Source: an uncultured Clostridia bacterium
Lineage (GTDB): Bacteria; Bacillota; Clostridia; Lachnospirales; Cellulosilyticaceae
Assembly: GCA_937921505.1 (NCBI GenBank)
Contig: CAKZUB010000096.1
Location: forward strand, 1 to 37,852
Direction: 5' to 3'
Length of the DNA stretch: 37,852 bases
Shown: one piece after another, positions 25,321 through 33,638 of the stretch
Layout: every line of letters starts with the position of its first letter
How positions within the stretch are numbered: position 1 is the first letter of the stretch
Translations under genes and position numbers: made by a program
Notes under the pieces: model-generated
What the model saw: the letters and a program-made list of their open reading frames with translations, nothing else
Databases searched by the model: none
Told to the model about the DNA's origin: nothing

Positions 25321-25417
25321 AATCAAATTTGCACTATTATATTCCACTTAAAAAAGTTCATAAATACCAATTAAAAAAAGTTAACATTCCAGAAGTATTT
25401 TTAGAAGATATTTAGTT

Positions 25418-25564
25418 CTTGTTATCCAAAATCAGGATCAGCGTACTGGAAAGCTTACACAAGGAATAATAAACAAGATACTTGCCAATTCACCTAAGCA
25501 TCATCATGGAATTAAGGTAATGCTGGAGAGTGGCATTGTAGGTAGAGTGAAATCGATAAAGTAA
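25418..25564 (+). pseudogene. C-terminal remnant of a YwbE-family gene
   Basis: The frame reads LVIQNQDQRTGKLTQGIINK and LANSPKHHHGIKVML, ending with GIVGRVKSIK and TAA at 25562-25564. This is the conserved core of the small YwbE/DUF2196 protein, which usually has about 60-70 residues. The first 10-20 residues and a start codon are missing, so this is a 5' truncated remnant. Confidence 0.75.
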
Positions 25565-26108
25565 GAGCCTTGTCAAAGGACAGGCCTAGGGATAATAATA
25601 GGACTACTATCAAGATTGAAGTTTAGACTAACTATTACACGTTGAGAATGTAGTATTGATGTCCAAAAAGCAATATAAAATTTGAATGAAAGGCTCATAA
25701 AATCGAGGTTTTTTGAAACACAGAACAATTTTGTAATAGTTTCCTAGTCAAGAAAGTTCTCGTTTTTTTCTTGCACTTGGTAAACGGTTTGAAAATTGCC
25801 ACTAGACTTATTATTCAATTTTTGCTTGGCTAGTGCATAGGACTACTGACATAGTATAAGTGTATAGTATTATTGACATCTATTTTAGGTTCTGTAAGAT
25901 TTAGAAACACTAGTTGACTATTATTGATGTCAGATTTATAAATCAAGTACAACGTTCAAAAACATCAATGAATTGCTACTTTCTACGGCAATGCTCATAG
26001 TAGCACTCGCCGCACAATTCCACTAAGAAGACTAGACAAAAAGAGATTTGCCTATAGCAATAAAGACAGGCATGAATTAAGATTTACTAAATAGGAGAGA
26101 AAAACGAC
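25565..26108. other. Decayed intergenic DNA
   Basis: No convincing gene is visible. One short open piece near 25983-26094 reads TIPLRRLDKKRFAYSNKDRH and has a coding feel, but it was not recognised and has no start. The rest is AT-rich with many stops in all frames. Confidence 0.5.
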
Positions 26109-26163
26109 AAGCCGAATTCGGTAGTCCTTCTTAAAGGAAGGGGTTAGAGGAATTTGGCTTTTT
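26109..26163 (+). terminator. Terminator-like hairpin before the restriction locus
   Basis: AAGCCGAATTC pairs with GAATTTGGCTT (one G·U-type mismatch), enclosing a small inner CCTTC/GGAAGG hairpin. The 3' arm runs into TTTTT. It would shield the restriction operon from upstream transcription. Confidence 0.65.
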
Positions 26164-26209
26164 AATGTCGTAAAATATTATATAATATCAATAAATATCA
26201 CAAAACCGC

Positions 26210-26238
26210 TTGAAACATTTAATTTTTCAAGATATAAT
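26210..26238 (+). promoter_or_regulatory. Promoter and possible operator of the restriction operon
   Basis: TTGAAA (26210-26215) and TATAAT (26233-26238) are spaced by 17 bases. The inverted repeat CTTGAAA (26209-26215) / TTTCAAG (26225-26231) covers the -35 box and spacer, a good place for a repressor such as the HTH protein encoded first in the operon. Confidence 0.75.
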
Positions 26239-26281
26239 ATTATAGGGTTTTTATTTTTATTTAGTGTTTTGAGGTGAAAAA

Positions 26282-26476
26282 ATGAATGATAAAAATGATA
26301 ATTATATAAACATTGAGGCAGCAGCAGAATATCTCGGTGTAAAACCAGTTACATTAAGAAATTGGATAAAGAAACTGGATCGCAATATTCCAGCACATAG
26401 AGTAGGCAAGCTGTGGAAATTTAAACGAAGCGAACTTGATGCTTGGATTAATAGCGGAAAGAGTGCTATTGAATAA
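26282..26476 (+). CDS. Small excisionase/MerR-type HTH protein, probable controller
   Basis: This 64-residue protein is one helix-turn-helix of the excisionase/MerR-like (HTH_17) type: NIEAAAEYLGVKPVTLRNWI followed by IPAHRVGKLWKFKRSELDAW. It has no other domain. GAGGTG precedes ATG 26282. It is the first gene of the operon and ends 21 bases before the first methyltransferase. That suggests a controller role, keeping methylase and nuclease expression in order. This is inference from position and from the inverted repeat at the promoter. Confidence 0.85.
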   Translation: MNDKNDNYINIEAAAEYLGVKPVTLRNWIKKLDRNIPAHRVGKLWKFKRSELDAWINSGKSAIE

Positions 26477-26497
26477 CGTGATAAGGAAGATGAAATT

Positions 26498-27580
26498 ATG
26501 AAAAAATATAGAATAATAGATTTATTCTCTGGATGTGGTGGCATATCCAAAGGTTTTGATAATACAGGAAGAGTTGAAATTGTTGGTGCAATCGATTTTG
26601 AGCAATCTGCTTGTGATACATTCGCTATGAATTTTCCTAAGGCTAATGTAATCTGTGGAGATATCAATGATATCTCTGTTGCGTCTACTGGTTTCACTGA
26701 TGTAGATATTATGGTTGGTGGTCCCCCATGCCAAGGGTTTTCAAGATTGAACTATAGGGATAGGGATAGGGACAATGACCCGAGAAACGAATTGTTTTTG
26801 CAGTATTTGCGTTTTGTAGATGATCTTAAACCAAAAGCTATTTTAATTGAAAATGTTAAACAAGTTTTAACATCTAAAGATGGATATGTTCCCATGCACA
26901 TAACAAATTTTTTGCAAGAACGAGGATATACAGTAAATTATTCAATACTTTGTGCAGCGGATTATGGTGTTCCTCAAATGAGATACAGAGCATTTTTTGT
27001 GGCTTTAAAAGAAAAGTATGGGAAATTTGATTTTTCTATAATGGACAACTATAAAATTGCTCAAACTTCAGTAGAGGAAGCAATTTCAGATATTGAAGCG
27101 ATTGAAAGTAATGCAAAAATGTTTGAACAGGGTACGGTTTTTGATTTAGGAAAACCACAATCTGATTATCAAAAGCGAATGCAGGCTAGTGATAGCAAAT
27201 TACACAATCACATGATTTATTATCCAGCAAAGAATGTACAAGAAATGATGACTTATGTGCCGGAAGGTGGAAATTGGAGATGTGTACCAAAGGAAATGTT
27301 TAAGTCAGAAAGAACTAACAGATATACGAATTACTTGAGAAGGCTAAAAAATGACCAACCTTCAATAACTATTGATACAGGACACAATGTATATTTCCAT
27401 CCTAAGTTCAATAGAGTTCCAACTATTAGAGAGTCTGCAAGAATTCAAAGTTTTCCAGATAATTTTATTTTTACTGGAAAAAAGGGACAACAGTTCCGAC
27501 AAGTTGGAAATGCTGTTCCTCCAATGCTTGCAGAGGCTTTGGCTAAGGCTATAATGGAGGTTATTGAAAAAAATGGGTAG
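26498..27580 (+). CDS. DNA C5-cytosine methyltransferase 1
   Basis: This 360-residue enzyme transfers methyl from S-adenosylmethionine to C5 of cytosine. The family's motifs appear in order: I (DLFSGCGGISKGF), IV (GGPPCQGFSRL, catalytic Cys), VI (LIENVKQ), VIII (QMRYRAFF), a target-recognition region (about 190-290), IX (RESARIQSFPDNFIF) and X (QVGNAVPPMLAEAL). It overlaps the second methyltransferase by 8 bases. Two C5 enzymes in tandem before McrB/LlaJI-type nuclease genes match LlaJI, where each methylase protects one strand of an asymmetric site. Confidence 0.95.
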   Translation: MKKYRIIDLFSGCGGISKGFDNTGRVEIVGAIDFEQSACDTFAMNFPKANVICGDINDISVASTGFTDVDIMVGGPPCQGFSRLNYRDRDRDNDPRNELFLQYLRFVDDLKPKAILIENVKQVLTSKDGYVPMHITNFLQERGYTVNYSILCAADYGVPQMRYRAFFVALKEKYGKFDFSIMDNYKIAQTSVEEAISDIEAIESNAKMFEQGTVFDLGKPQSDYQKRMQASDSKLHNHMIYYPAKNVQEMMTYVPEGGNWRCVPKEMFKSERTNRYTNYLRRLKNDQPSITIDTGHNVYFHPKFNRVPTIRESARIQSFPDNFIFTGKKGQQFRQVGNAVPPMLAEALAKAIMEVIEKNG

Positions 27581-28613
27581 CTATAGACTTTTAGATTTAT
27601 TTTGTGGTGCGGGTGGATTGAGTTTGGGTTTTGAAAGAGTAGGATTTAAAGTTGTAAAGGCTATTGATATCGACCAACACGCAGTAAATACTTACAACTG
27701 CAATAGAGGAGAAAATGTTGCGGAAGTACTTGATGTATCTAAGATAGACTCTAAATTTATCGAACAATTGGGTGAAATCGATGGAATTATCGGTGGTCCC
27801 CCTTGTCAAGGGTTTAGTACTGCGGGGCAACGGATCATTGATGATGATAGAAATAAATTATATAGAGAGTATTTTAGAATACTAGAGCAGATAAAGCCGA
27901 AGTTCTTTCTAATAGAAAATGTTACAGGAATTTTGAACTTTTCTAAAGGGCTGGTCAAAGATGATATTATAAAACGAGCAAACAACCTAGGATATTCAAT
28001 ATCCCACGAAACAGTAGATACTTCTGAGTACGGAATTCCACAAGTTCGTAAAAGAGTTTTATTTGTTGGTATAAAAAAAGAGCTTTATCATGGTGATTTT
28101 ATTTTTCCCAAGGGTGGGAAAGCACCAATTAGTATCGAAGATGCAATTGGTGACTTGCCATCCTTAGATAAAGGCGAAGACAATACCACATACATTCATC
28201 CACCACGAACAGCTTATCAAAAATATATTAGAGATGGCATGATAGAATTACACAATCACATACTTTCTAAGCATTCTGAGGATACAAAAAGAACAATATC
28301 ACTAGTGCCTGAGGGTGGAAGTATCAAGGACATTTCAGAAGAATTACGAGGCGGAAGAAATTATAATGCTTTGTTAAGGAAAATGGATAGAAAAAGACCG
28401 TCATTGTGCATTGATACTGGTCATAGAACGTATTTCCACTATGAAGAAAAAAGAATACCATCAACTAGAGAAGTTGCAAGATTGCAAAGTTTTCCTGACA
28501 GTTTTATCTTTACTGGTCCCCGTAATGACCAGCAAAAGCAAGTAGGAAATGCAGTTCCACCAATTTTAGCGCAAATTATGGCAGAAGCCATAAAAAAATA
28601 TTTTTCTAAATAA
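27573..28613 (+). CDS. DNA C5-cytosine methyltransferase 2
   Basis: This 346-residue enzyme has the same motif order as the first: DLFCGAGGLSLGF, GGPPCQGFSTAGQ with the catalytic Cys, LIENVTG, QVRKRVLFV, REVARLQSFPDSFIF and QVGNAVPPIL. GGAGG at 27556-27560 supports ATG 27573; a TTG at 27564 is too close. It differs widely from the first methyltransferase outside the motifs, especially in the recognition region, so the two probably methylate different sequences or strands. It is co-transcribed with both neighbours. Confidence 0.95.
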   Translation: MGSYRLLDLFCGAGGLSLGFERVGFKVVKAIDIDQHAVNTYNCNRGENVAEVLDVSKIDSKFIEQLGEIDGIIGGPPCQGFSTAGQRIIDDDRNKLYREYFRILEQIKPKFFLIENVTGILNFSKGLVKDDIIKRANNLGYSISHETVDTSEYGIPQVRKRVLFVGIKKELYHGDFIFPKGGKAPISIEDAIGDLPSLDKGEDNTTYIHPPRTAYQKYIRDGMIELHNHILSKHSEDTKRTISLVPEGGSIKDISEELRGGRNYNALLRKMDRKRPSLCIDTGHRTYFHYEEKRIPSTREVARLQSFPDSFIFTGPRNDQQKQVGNAVPPILAQIMAEAIKKYFSK

Positions 28614-28629
28614 AGGAGACATGTAACTT

Positions 28630-30615
28630 ATGTTTAAAAATATTGAAAATTTTTATGCTACTAATCATTATCGATTAATAGCAGATAAGTCAGAAGGCTC
28701 ATTAAGACCAGGGAAAAGTTTTACTAAAGATGTTGAGAACTGTATTAGAAAGTTTTCTGATTTTTATAAATCAACAGGTTTTACGAAAATTAACGAGGAA
28801 CGCCTGGTGTCGATCATTGGTGGAGTTGATACAAACACCAGATCACAAAATCTTAGAGTAATGCGTGAGTTCCGATTTTTGGTGGAACTTGATGCTATTG
28901 ATGAAGATGGTATGTATTTTCAATTGACCGACAGTTTTAAAGATCTTATCGCATCAGGAGAAACTCAAAAGGAATACATTCTTAATACTCTCAAGAGCAT
29001 TTCGTCCCTTGAGGATTTGACGATGTATCTTAATTTACTTATCTGTACTTTGCGTGAGGCTTATTTATACGGCCAAGTAATGCTATTTAAAGACTCGTAC
29101 GATAAATTTAAGTCAGACGTTCCTGATTTGGCGAAAAGAAATGAGTATAGGCAGCGTATTTACAATGTGTATGGATATAGTGGAAGAGACAAACAAATAA
29201 CCGATGATGTTTATTCTCCAAACCTCTCCTATATGTCACGAGCAGAGTTGGAGAATCTCGGTCTATTAATTATGACCACAGAAAAAATCGACAATATGAA
29301 CAACCTTGTTTTAACAACAAAAGGGTATGAATTGCTTTGTTGTATCGAAAAGAATTTAAGTCCAGAAGACTCAGAAGAAACAGAAGAAGAGAATATACAA
29401 GAAATCTGTTATAACACGGGTTATCAAAGTCCATTTGCAAGAAATCGAATCCTATTTGGAGCTCCGGGAACAGGAAAAAGTTATTCCCTCAATCAACAGA
29501 TAGAAAAAATAGTGCCTTGTGGTGATGATGGGAAAGTAATTGATGAGTATTTCGAGAGAGTAACTTTTTACCCCAGTTATACGTACTCTCAGTTTGTAGG
29601 AGCTTATAAACCAAAGCCTAAAAAAGTTTTGGAAACAAATATTTTAGGAAATGAAGTTGAAAAAGAAATTATTTCTTATGAATTTGTTCCAGGTCCTTTT
29701 TCTAGAGTATTGGCAAAAGCATTAAAACTTAAAAAAGATGGTAGAACTGAAAACTGCATGCTAGTTATTGAAGAAATTAATAGGGCAAATGCAGCAGCCG
29801 TTTTTGGTGACATTTTTCAATTACTAGATAGAAAGCCAGAGGGTAGTAGTGAATATTCAATCGAAACAAGTGAGGAAATGAGAGCTTTTCTAGCTAAAGA
29901 ATTAGATGACCCTGAGAAAGACTGTGCTAAGATTACAATTCCGTCAAACTTATTTATTTGGGCTACTATGAATAGTGCTGATCAGGGAGTCACTCCGATG
30001 GATACAGCCTTCAAAAGACGTTGGGATTTTGAATACATTGGAATTGATGCCGGAGAGTTTGCACAACCTTATTTGAATGCACCAGTTAGAATTGGTGGTA
30101 TAGTTACTTCGTGGAATAAAATAAGAAAAGAAATAAATAGATTATTGCAAACTCCAAATATTAAACTTAGTGAGGACAAGCTAATAGGTCCATTTTTTCT
30201 CTCAGAAAATGTATTTGTTGACTTAGAATGTTTAAATGAACAAAAGGTTGTAGAAGAATCCCATGGAGAGGCTGTACTAGAAGAATTAGCTGCAGAAGTA
30301 GCGGCTACAGAAGAGGTTACAGGGAATACCGTGGTTTCAATGACTACTGAGAATAAAGTATTTACAGATGCATTGAAAAATAAGGTTCTTATGTATCTAT
30401 TTGAAGACGCAGTAAAATCCAAAAAATCCCAGCTTTTTGAGGCAACGACATATTCACAGTTATGCGAAGATTTTGATTTGGAAGGGTTAAAAGTATTTAA
30501 AGGAATAATGGAAGCGAATCTTATACTAAGAGAAGTAACTCTTGATAATGACAACAAAAGTATAGAGGTAGAAGAATCAGAAAGTACTAGCGAAGAAGGT
30601 ACTGTTTTTAAGTAG
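28630..30615 (+). CDS. McrB-like AAA+ restriction subunit (LlaJI R1-type)
   Basis: This 661-residue protein has an N-terminal region of about 260 residues with no recognised domain, probably for DNA recognition. An McrB-type AAA+ GTPase module follows: Walker A GAPGTGKS at about 277-284, the Walker B region MLVIEEINRAN at about 377-387 and the McrB sensor ATMNSADQG at about 445-453, followed by AFKRRWDF. The C-terminus is acidic. In McrBC and LlaJI this subunit translocates DNA with GTP and triggers the nuclease subunit encoded next. Confidence 0.92.
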   Translation: MFKNIENFYATNHYRLIADKSEGSLRPGKSFTKDVENCIRKFSDFYKSTGFTKINEERLVSIIGGVDTNTRSQNLRVMREFRFLVELDAIDEDGMYFQLTDSFKDLIASGETQKEYILNTLKSISSLEDLTMYLNLLICTLREAYLYGQVMLFKDSYDKFKSDVPDLAKRNEYRQRIYNVYGYSGRDKQITDDVYSPNLSYMSRAELENLGLLIMTTEKIDNMNNLVLTTKGYELLCCIEKNLSPEDSEETEEENIQEICYNTGYQSPFARNRILFGAPGTGKSYSLNQQIEKIVPCGDDGKVIDEYFERVTFYPSYTYSQFVGAYKPKPKKVLETNILGNEVEKEIISYEFVPGPFSRVLAKALKLKKDGRTENCMLVIEEINRANAAAVFGDIFQLLDRKPEGSSEYSIETSEEMRAFLAKELDDPEKDCAKITIPSNLFIWATMNSADQGVTPMDTAFKRRWDFEYIGIDAGEFAQPYLNAPVRIGGIVTSWNKIRKEINRLLQTPNIKLSEDKLIGPFFLSENVFVDLECLNEQKVVEESHGEAVLEELAAEVAATEEVTGNTVVSMTTENKVFTDALKNKVLMYLFEDAVKSKKSQLFEATTYSQLCEDFDLEGLKVFKGIMEANLILREVTLDNDNKSIEVEESESTSEEGTVFK

Positions 30616-30659
30616 ATATAATCTGAATTTAATCTAAAACATAGAAAAGAGGTCACTCA

Positions 30660-32261
30660 GTGCAAGGGAAATACATATCGAAATATTTTAGAGAATCTGA
30701 TACTTTCTCTTTTGCTAAGCTGAAGAGAGATTTAGCCAAATTATCTACAGAGGGCATAGCTGATGAAGAGCTCCTTAAAATAATAACAATTCTTAAAAAT
30801 AAACGTGTTATTATTCAATATAGAAGCAAAGAGGAACAAGAGTCCTATAAAAATGATTTTGACTATGATGATTTAAATTATGATAATTTGGATTTCTCTA
30901 AAATTGATTTGAGAAAGCAACAGATTTTTGTGATTCGTTATGTTGGTATTATAATCATTCATAACTATGTTTTTAAGTGCTTCCCAAAGTATATTGAGGA
31001 ATCTACAGATAAAGGAGATTTTAATAAAGTTAGAATTGATAAAGTATTAAAAAAAATTGTTCCTGTGTTAAGGAAATATAATAGTCGACAAGAACGGCTA
31101 TTTTCAGCAACAAGCTTGGTTGGTGAAAAGGATTTTGATTTTCTTTCAATAGCTATATTCTTTCTCAATGATTATTTGGATAACGGATTTTATTACAATG
31201 AAAAACACACTTTAGAAATTAACGGTGGTGGCGAAATCAATTGGAGTAAAACAATTGATGAAACTGATCCAATAGTAACTGACAAAGGTCCTGTATATAT
31301 TGAATTATATACGGAGTTTACTGAAGTGGATAATAATGACTTTTTTAGAAGATTACATTTATATATCGTATCATATTGTGCAAAATTATTAGGAGCAGCA
31401 GGTTTATTTGATGTACTATCAATTGATGGAGACTTTGATTTTGATATTGATAAAGATACTTTAGGTGACGATGACTTTATACTTGATAGAATTCAAAGAG
31501 AAATGAGCATACAGTTTGTTACAAAGAAGCAAGAGTTATTAGAAAAAATGTATACTTTCATTTCTCAAAAAAACTCTCTAGATAAAGAGTATGAGTTAAG
31601 TTTATACGGAACAACCCATTTTCATACAGTATGGGAAGACGTATGTCGAGATACTTTAGATAACCAACTTGATATTGAATTGAGACATCTACCTTGCCAA
31701 AGCAGACTGGACTATTCAAAACTAGCCAACTCTCTATACCAATTACATGTAGATGATGAAAACTTGCATAGAGCGATTAGACGTTTGAAAGAAATTCATT
31801 TAAATAAATTTATAGAAAAACCAGTATGGTATGTTTCGGGTAGTACTCAAAAACATGAGAGTAATAAAACATATATTCCAGATTTACTACAACTATATGA
31901 GAGGAAAGATGTATTATATTTCAATATTTTAGATGCAAAGTATAGATCCATTGTATTAAACAATCAATCTCTCAAGAATGCACCTGGTGTAGAGGAGATT
32001 ACGAAGCAGTATTTATATCAATTAGTTTTTTGCGATTTAATTAACTCATATACATTTAAAAATACACATATCAAAATAACAAATTCATTTTTATTCCCGG
32101 GAGATAGTGATAACGCAACTATACTTGGAATGGCGGAGATCAGAGCAATGCGAAATATTCATCTTGAAAATATATCTGCAATCAAATTACCAGCTAGTGT
32201 AATGTATGACTTATATATCAATAATATGAAGGTGAAGAATGTAGAAGAACTTTTAACTTAA
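30660..32261 (+). CDS. LlaJI/McrC-type restriction nuclease subunit
   Basis: This 533-residue protein starts with GTG after a GAGGT site. The N-terminal 300 residues are acidic and varied. The C-terminal part has a PD-(D/E)XK nuclease core with D408 (YIPDLL) and D425-A-K427 (ILDAKY). This is the layout of the LlaJI family restriction endonuclease/McrC. Partnered with the McrB-like protein and two C5 methyltransferases, it would cut unmodified target DNA. It is the last gene of the tight four-gene restriction block. Confidence 0.9.
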   Translation: MQGKYISKYFRESDTFSFAKLKRDLAKLSTEGIADEELLKIITILKNKRVIIQYRSKEEQESYKNDFDYDDLNYDNLDFSKIDLRKQQIFVIRYVGIIIIHNYVFKCFPKYIEESTDKGDFNKVRIDKVLKKIVPVLRKYNSRQERLFSATSLVGEKDFDFLSIAIFFLNDYLDNGFYYNEKHTLEINGGGEINWSKTIDETDPIVTDKGPVYIELYTEFTEVDNNDFFRRLHLYIVSYCAKLLGAAGLFDVLSIDGDFDFDIDKDTLGDDDFILDRIQREMSIQFVTKKQELLEKMYTFISQKNSLDKEYELSLYGTTHFHTVWEDVCRDTLDNQLDIELRHLPCQSRLDYSKLANSLYQLHVDDENLHRAIRRLKEIHLNKFIEKPVWYVSGSTQKHESNKTYIPDLLQLYERKDVLYFNILDAKYRSIVLNNQSLKNAPGVEEITKQYLYQLVFCDLINSYTFKNTHIKITNSFLFPGDSDNATILGMAEIRAMRNIHLENISAIKLPASVMYDLYINNMKVKNVEELLT

Positions 32262-32411
32262 ATAATTGGAAAATAAGATTTATATCGCTAATCTTTAAAG
32301 GAGTAACAGATAAAAGAATAAGTCTAAAACAAAATATTTTGAGGCTATCCTTTCAGTCCTGTTTTCTTGTAGAACTATGTTCAGAAAAGTGTTACAATAA
32401 GTAAAAATAGC

Positions 32412-32485
32412 AAAAGCCCTAACATGACCCCCTTTTGAAGTTAACTTGCAATGCAGTTAGAAGGTGTGGTTGTGTTGGGGCTTTT
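32412..32485 (+). terminator. Long imperfect hairpin downstream of the restriction operon
   Basis: AAAAGCCCTAACA (32412-32424) pairs with TGTTGGGGCTTTT (32473-32485) with one wobble. The inside pairs partly as well (ACCCCCTT against AAGGTGTGGT, GTTAACTTGCA against TGCAGTTA). The 3' arm is followed by TTAAAT. It could be the terminator of the restriction operon, a leader attenuator of the DUF4268 gene, or a tiny inverted-repeat element of 74 bases. Confidence 0.65.
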
Positions 32486-32519
32486 TAAATTTATAGGAGA
32501 AGTACAGAGGGAGGATTAC

Positions 32520-33623
32520 ATGTTTTTGATAAATCAGATAAAAAATGAAGCACATACAATACAAAAGAGGACATTTTCTGAGTTAGGACTTAAGGAGCGT
32601 AAGCACCTTCAAGAATGGATTGATAAAAATACAGACATATTACATGAAAATTTACTAATTATACAAAAAGAATTCGCTGGCTTTGATGATACTAATGAAA
32701 GACTAGATTTACTAGCTATTGATGAGAAGGGGAATCTAGTTGTTATTGAAAATAAACTTGATGATTCAGGCAAAGATGTAACTTGGCAATCGTTAAAGTA
32801 TGTGTCTTACTGTTCTAGCCTTACAAAAGATGATATTGTCGACATTTATCAAGAATACTTAGATAAACAAGGTAATGGTGAAAATGCAGCAGATAAAATA
32901 TTATCATTTTTACCTTATGAAGATATTTATGAAGTTGAAATAAATAAAGGGGATCAAAGAATTATATTAATTGCAGCTAATTTTAGAAAAGAAGTCACGT
33001 CTGCAGTTATGTGGTTAATAGAACACAATGTGAAAATCAAGTGTATTAAAGTTACTCCTTACCAATTAAATGATGATATTTTAGTGGATTCAGAACAAAT
33101 TATCCCGGTAAAAGATATAGAAGAGTATACAATTAAGTTGGCAAATAAAAAACAAAATGATCGATTGGACCAAGAAAAAGAACAAACAAGACATATTACT
33201 AGACGACAGTTTTGGACAGATCTTTTAAGCGAGATGAAAAATAAAACAGACTTATTTTCGAACATCAGCCCTACTAAAGACAATTGGATTAACTGTGGCA
33301 TAGGCTATGGTGGTTTTTGTTATACTTGTGTTATTACCTCTGAATTTGCAAGAATTGAATTAAATATTAATAAGGGAGTAAAAGAAGAAAATAAGTGCAT
33401 ATTTGACCAAATACTAATATATAAATCAACTATTGAGAATGACTTTGGTGACGAACTAGAATGGGAACGCCTTGATAATAGAAAAAGTAGTAGAGTAGCC
33501 TATTATTTAAAGGACGTTAATGTTTTTAATCGTGATGATTGGCCTCAAATTATAGCTTTTATAACTTCAAAAATTACAAAGTTTGATAGTGTAATCAGAC
33601 CTATTTTGAAAGAGCTATTTTAA
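32520..33623 (+). CDS. DUF4268 protein with PD-(D/E)XK nuclease-like N-terminus
   Basis: This 367-residue protein has an N-terminal half with D63 (RLDLLAID) and E77-N-K79 (VVIENKL), a PD-(D/E)XK-like active-site pattern as in NucS/DUF91-type nucleases. The C-terminal half (about 215-360) matches DUF4268: RRQFWTDLLSEM, WINCGIGYGGFCYTCVI and a long helical end. GGGAGG at 32509-32514 supports ATG 32520; earlier in-frame codons lie in the hairpin. It lies between the LlaJI-type system and a glycosylase-like gene, so it is likely a defence-related nuclease. Confidence 0.85.
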   Translation: MFLINQIKNEAHTIQKRTFSELGLKERKHLQEWIDKNTDILHENLLIIQKEFAGFDDTNERLDLLAIDEKGNLVVIENKLDDSGKDVTWQSLKYVSYCSSLTKDDIVDIYQEYLDKQGNGENAADKILSFLPYEDIYEVEINKGDQRIILIAANFRKEVTSAVMWLIEHNVKIKCIKVTPYQLNDDILVDSEQIIPVKDIEEYTIKLANKKQNDRLDQEKEQTRHITRRQFWTDLLSEMKNKTDLFSNISPTKDNWINCGIGYGGFCYTCVITSEFARIELNINKGVKEENKCIFDQILIYKSTIENDFGDELEWERLDNRKSSRVAYYLKDVNVFNRDDWPQIIAFITSKITKFDSVIRPILKELF

Positions 33624-33638
33624 TACAAGGAGATTTAT

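Noticed and set aside
25983..26094. Short coding-like piece TIPLRRLDKKRFAYS
   Set aside because: No start, no recognised family and only about 40 codons; mentioned only in the description of the gene-poor stretch.
26282..32261. BREX or DISARM system
   Set aside because: There are no PglZ, Lon, DrmA/B or phospholipase-type genes; two C5 methylases with McrB-like and LlaJI-type proteins fit LlaJI much better.
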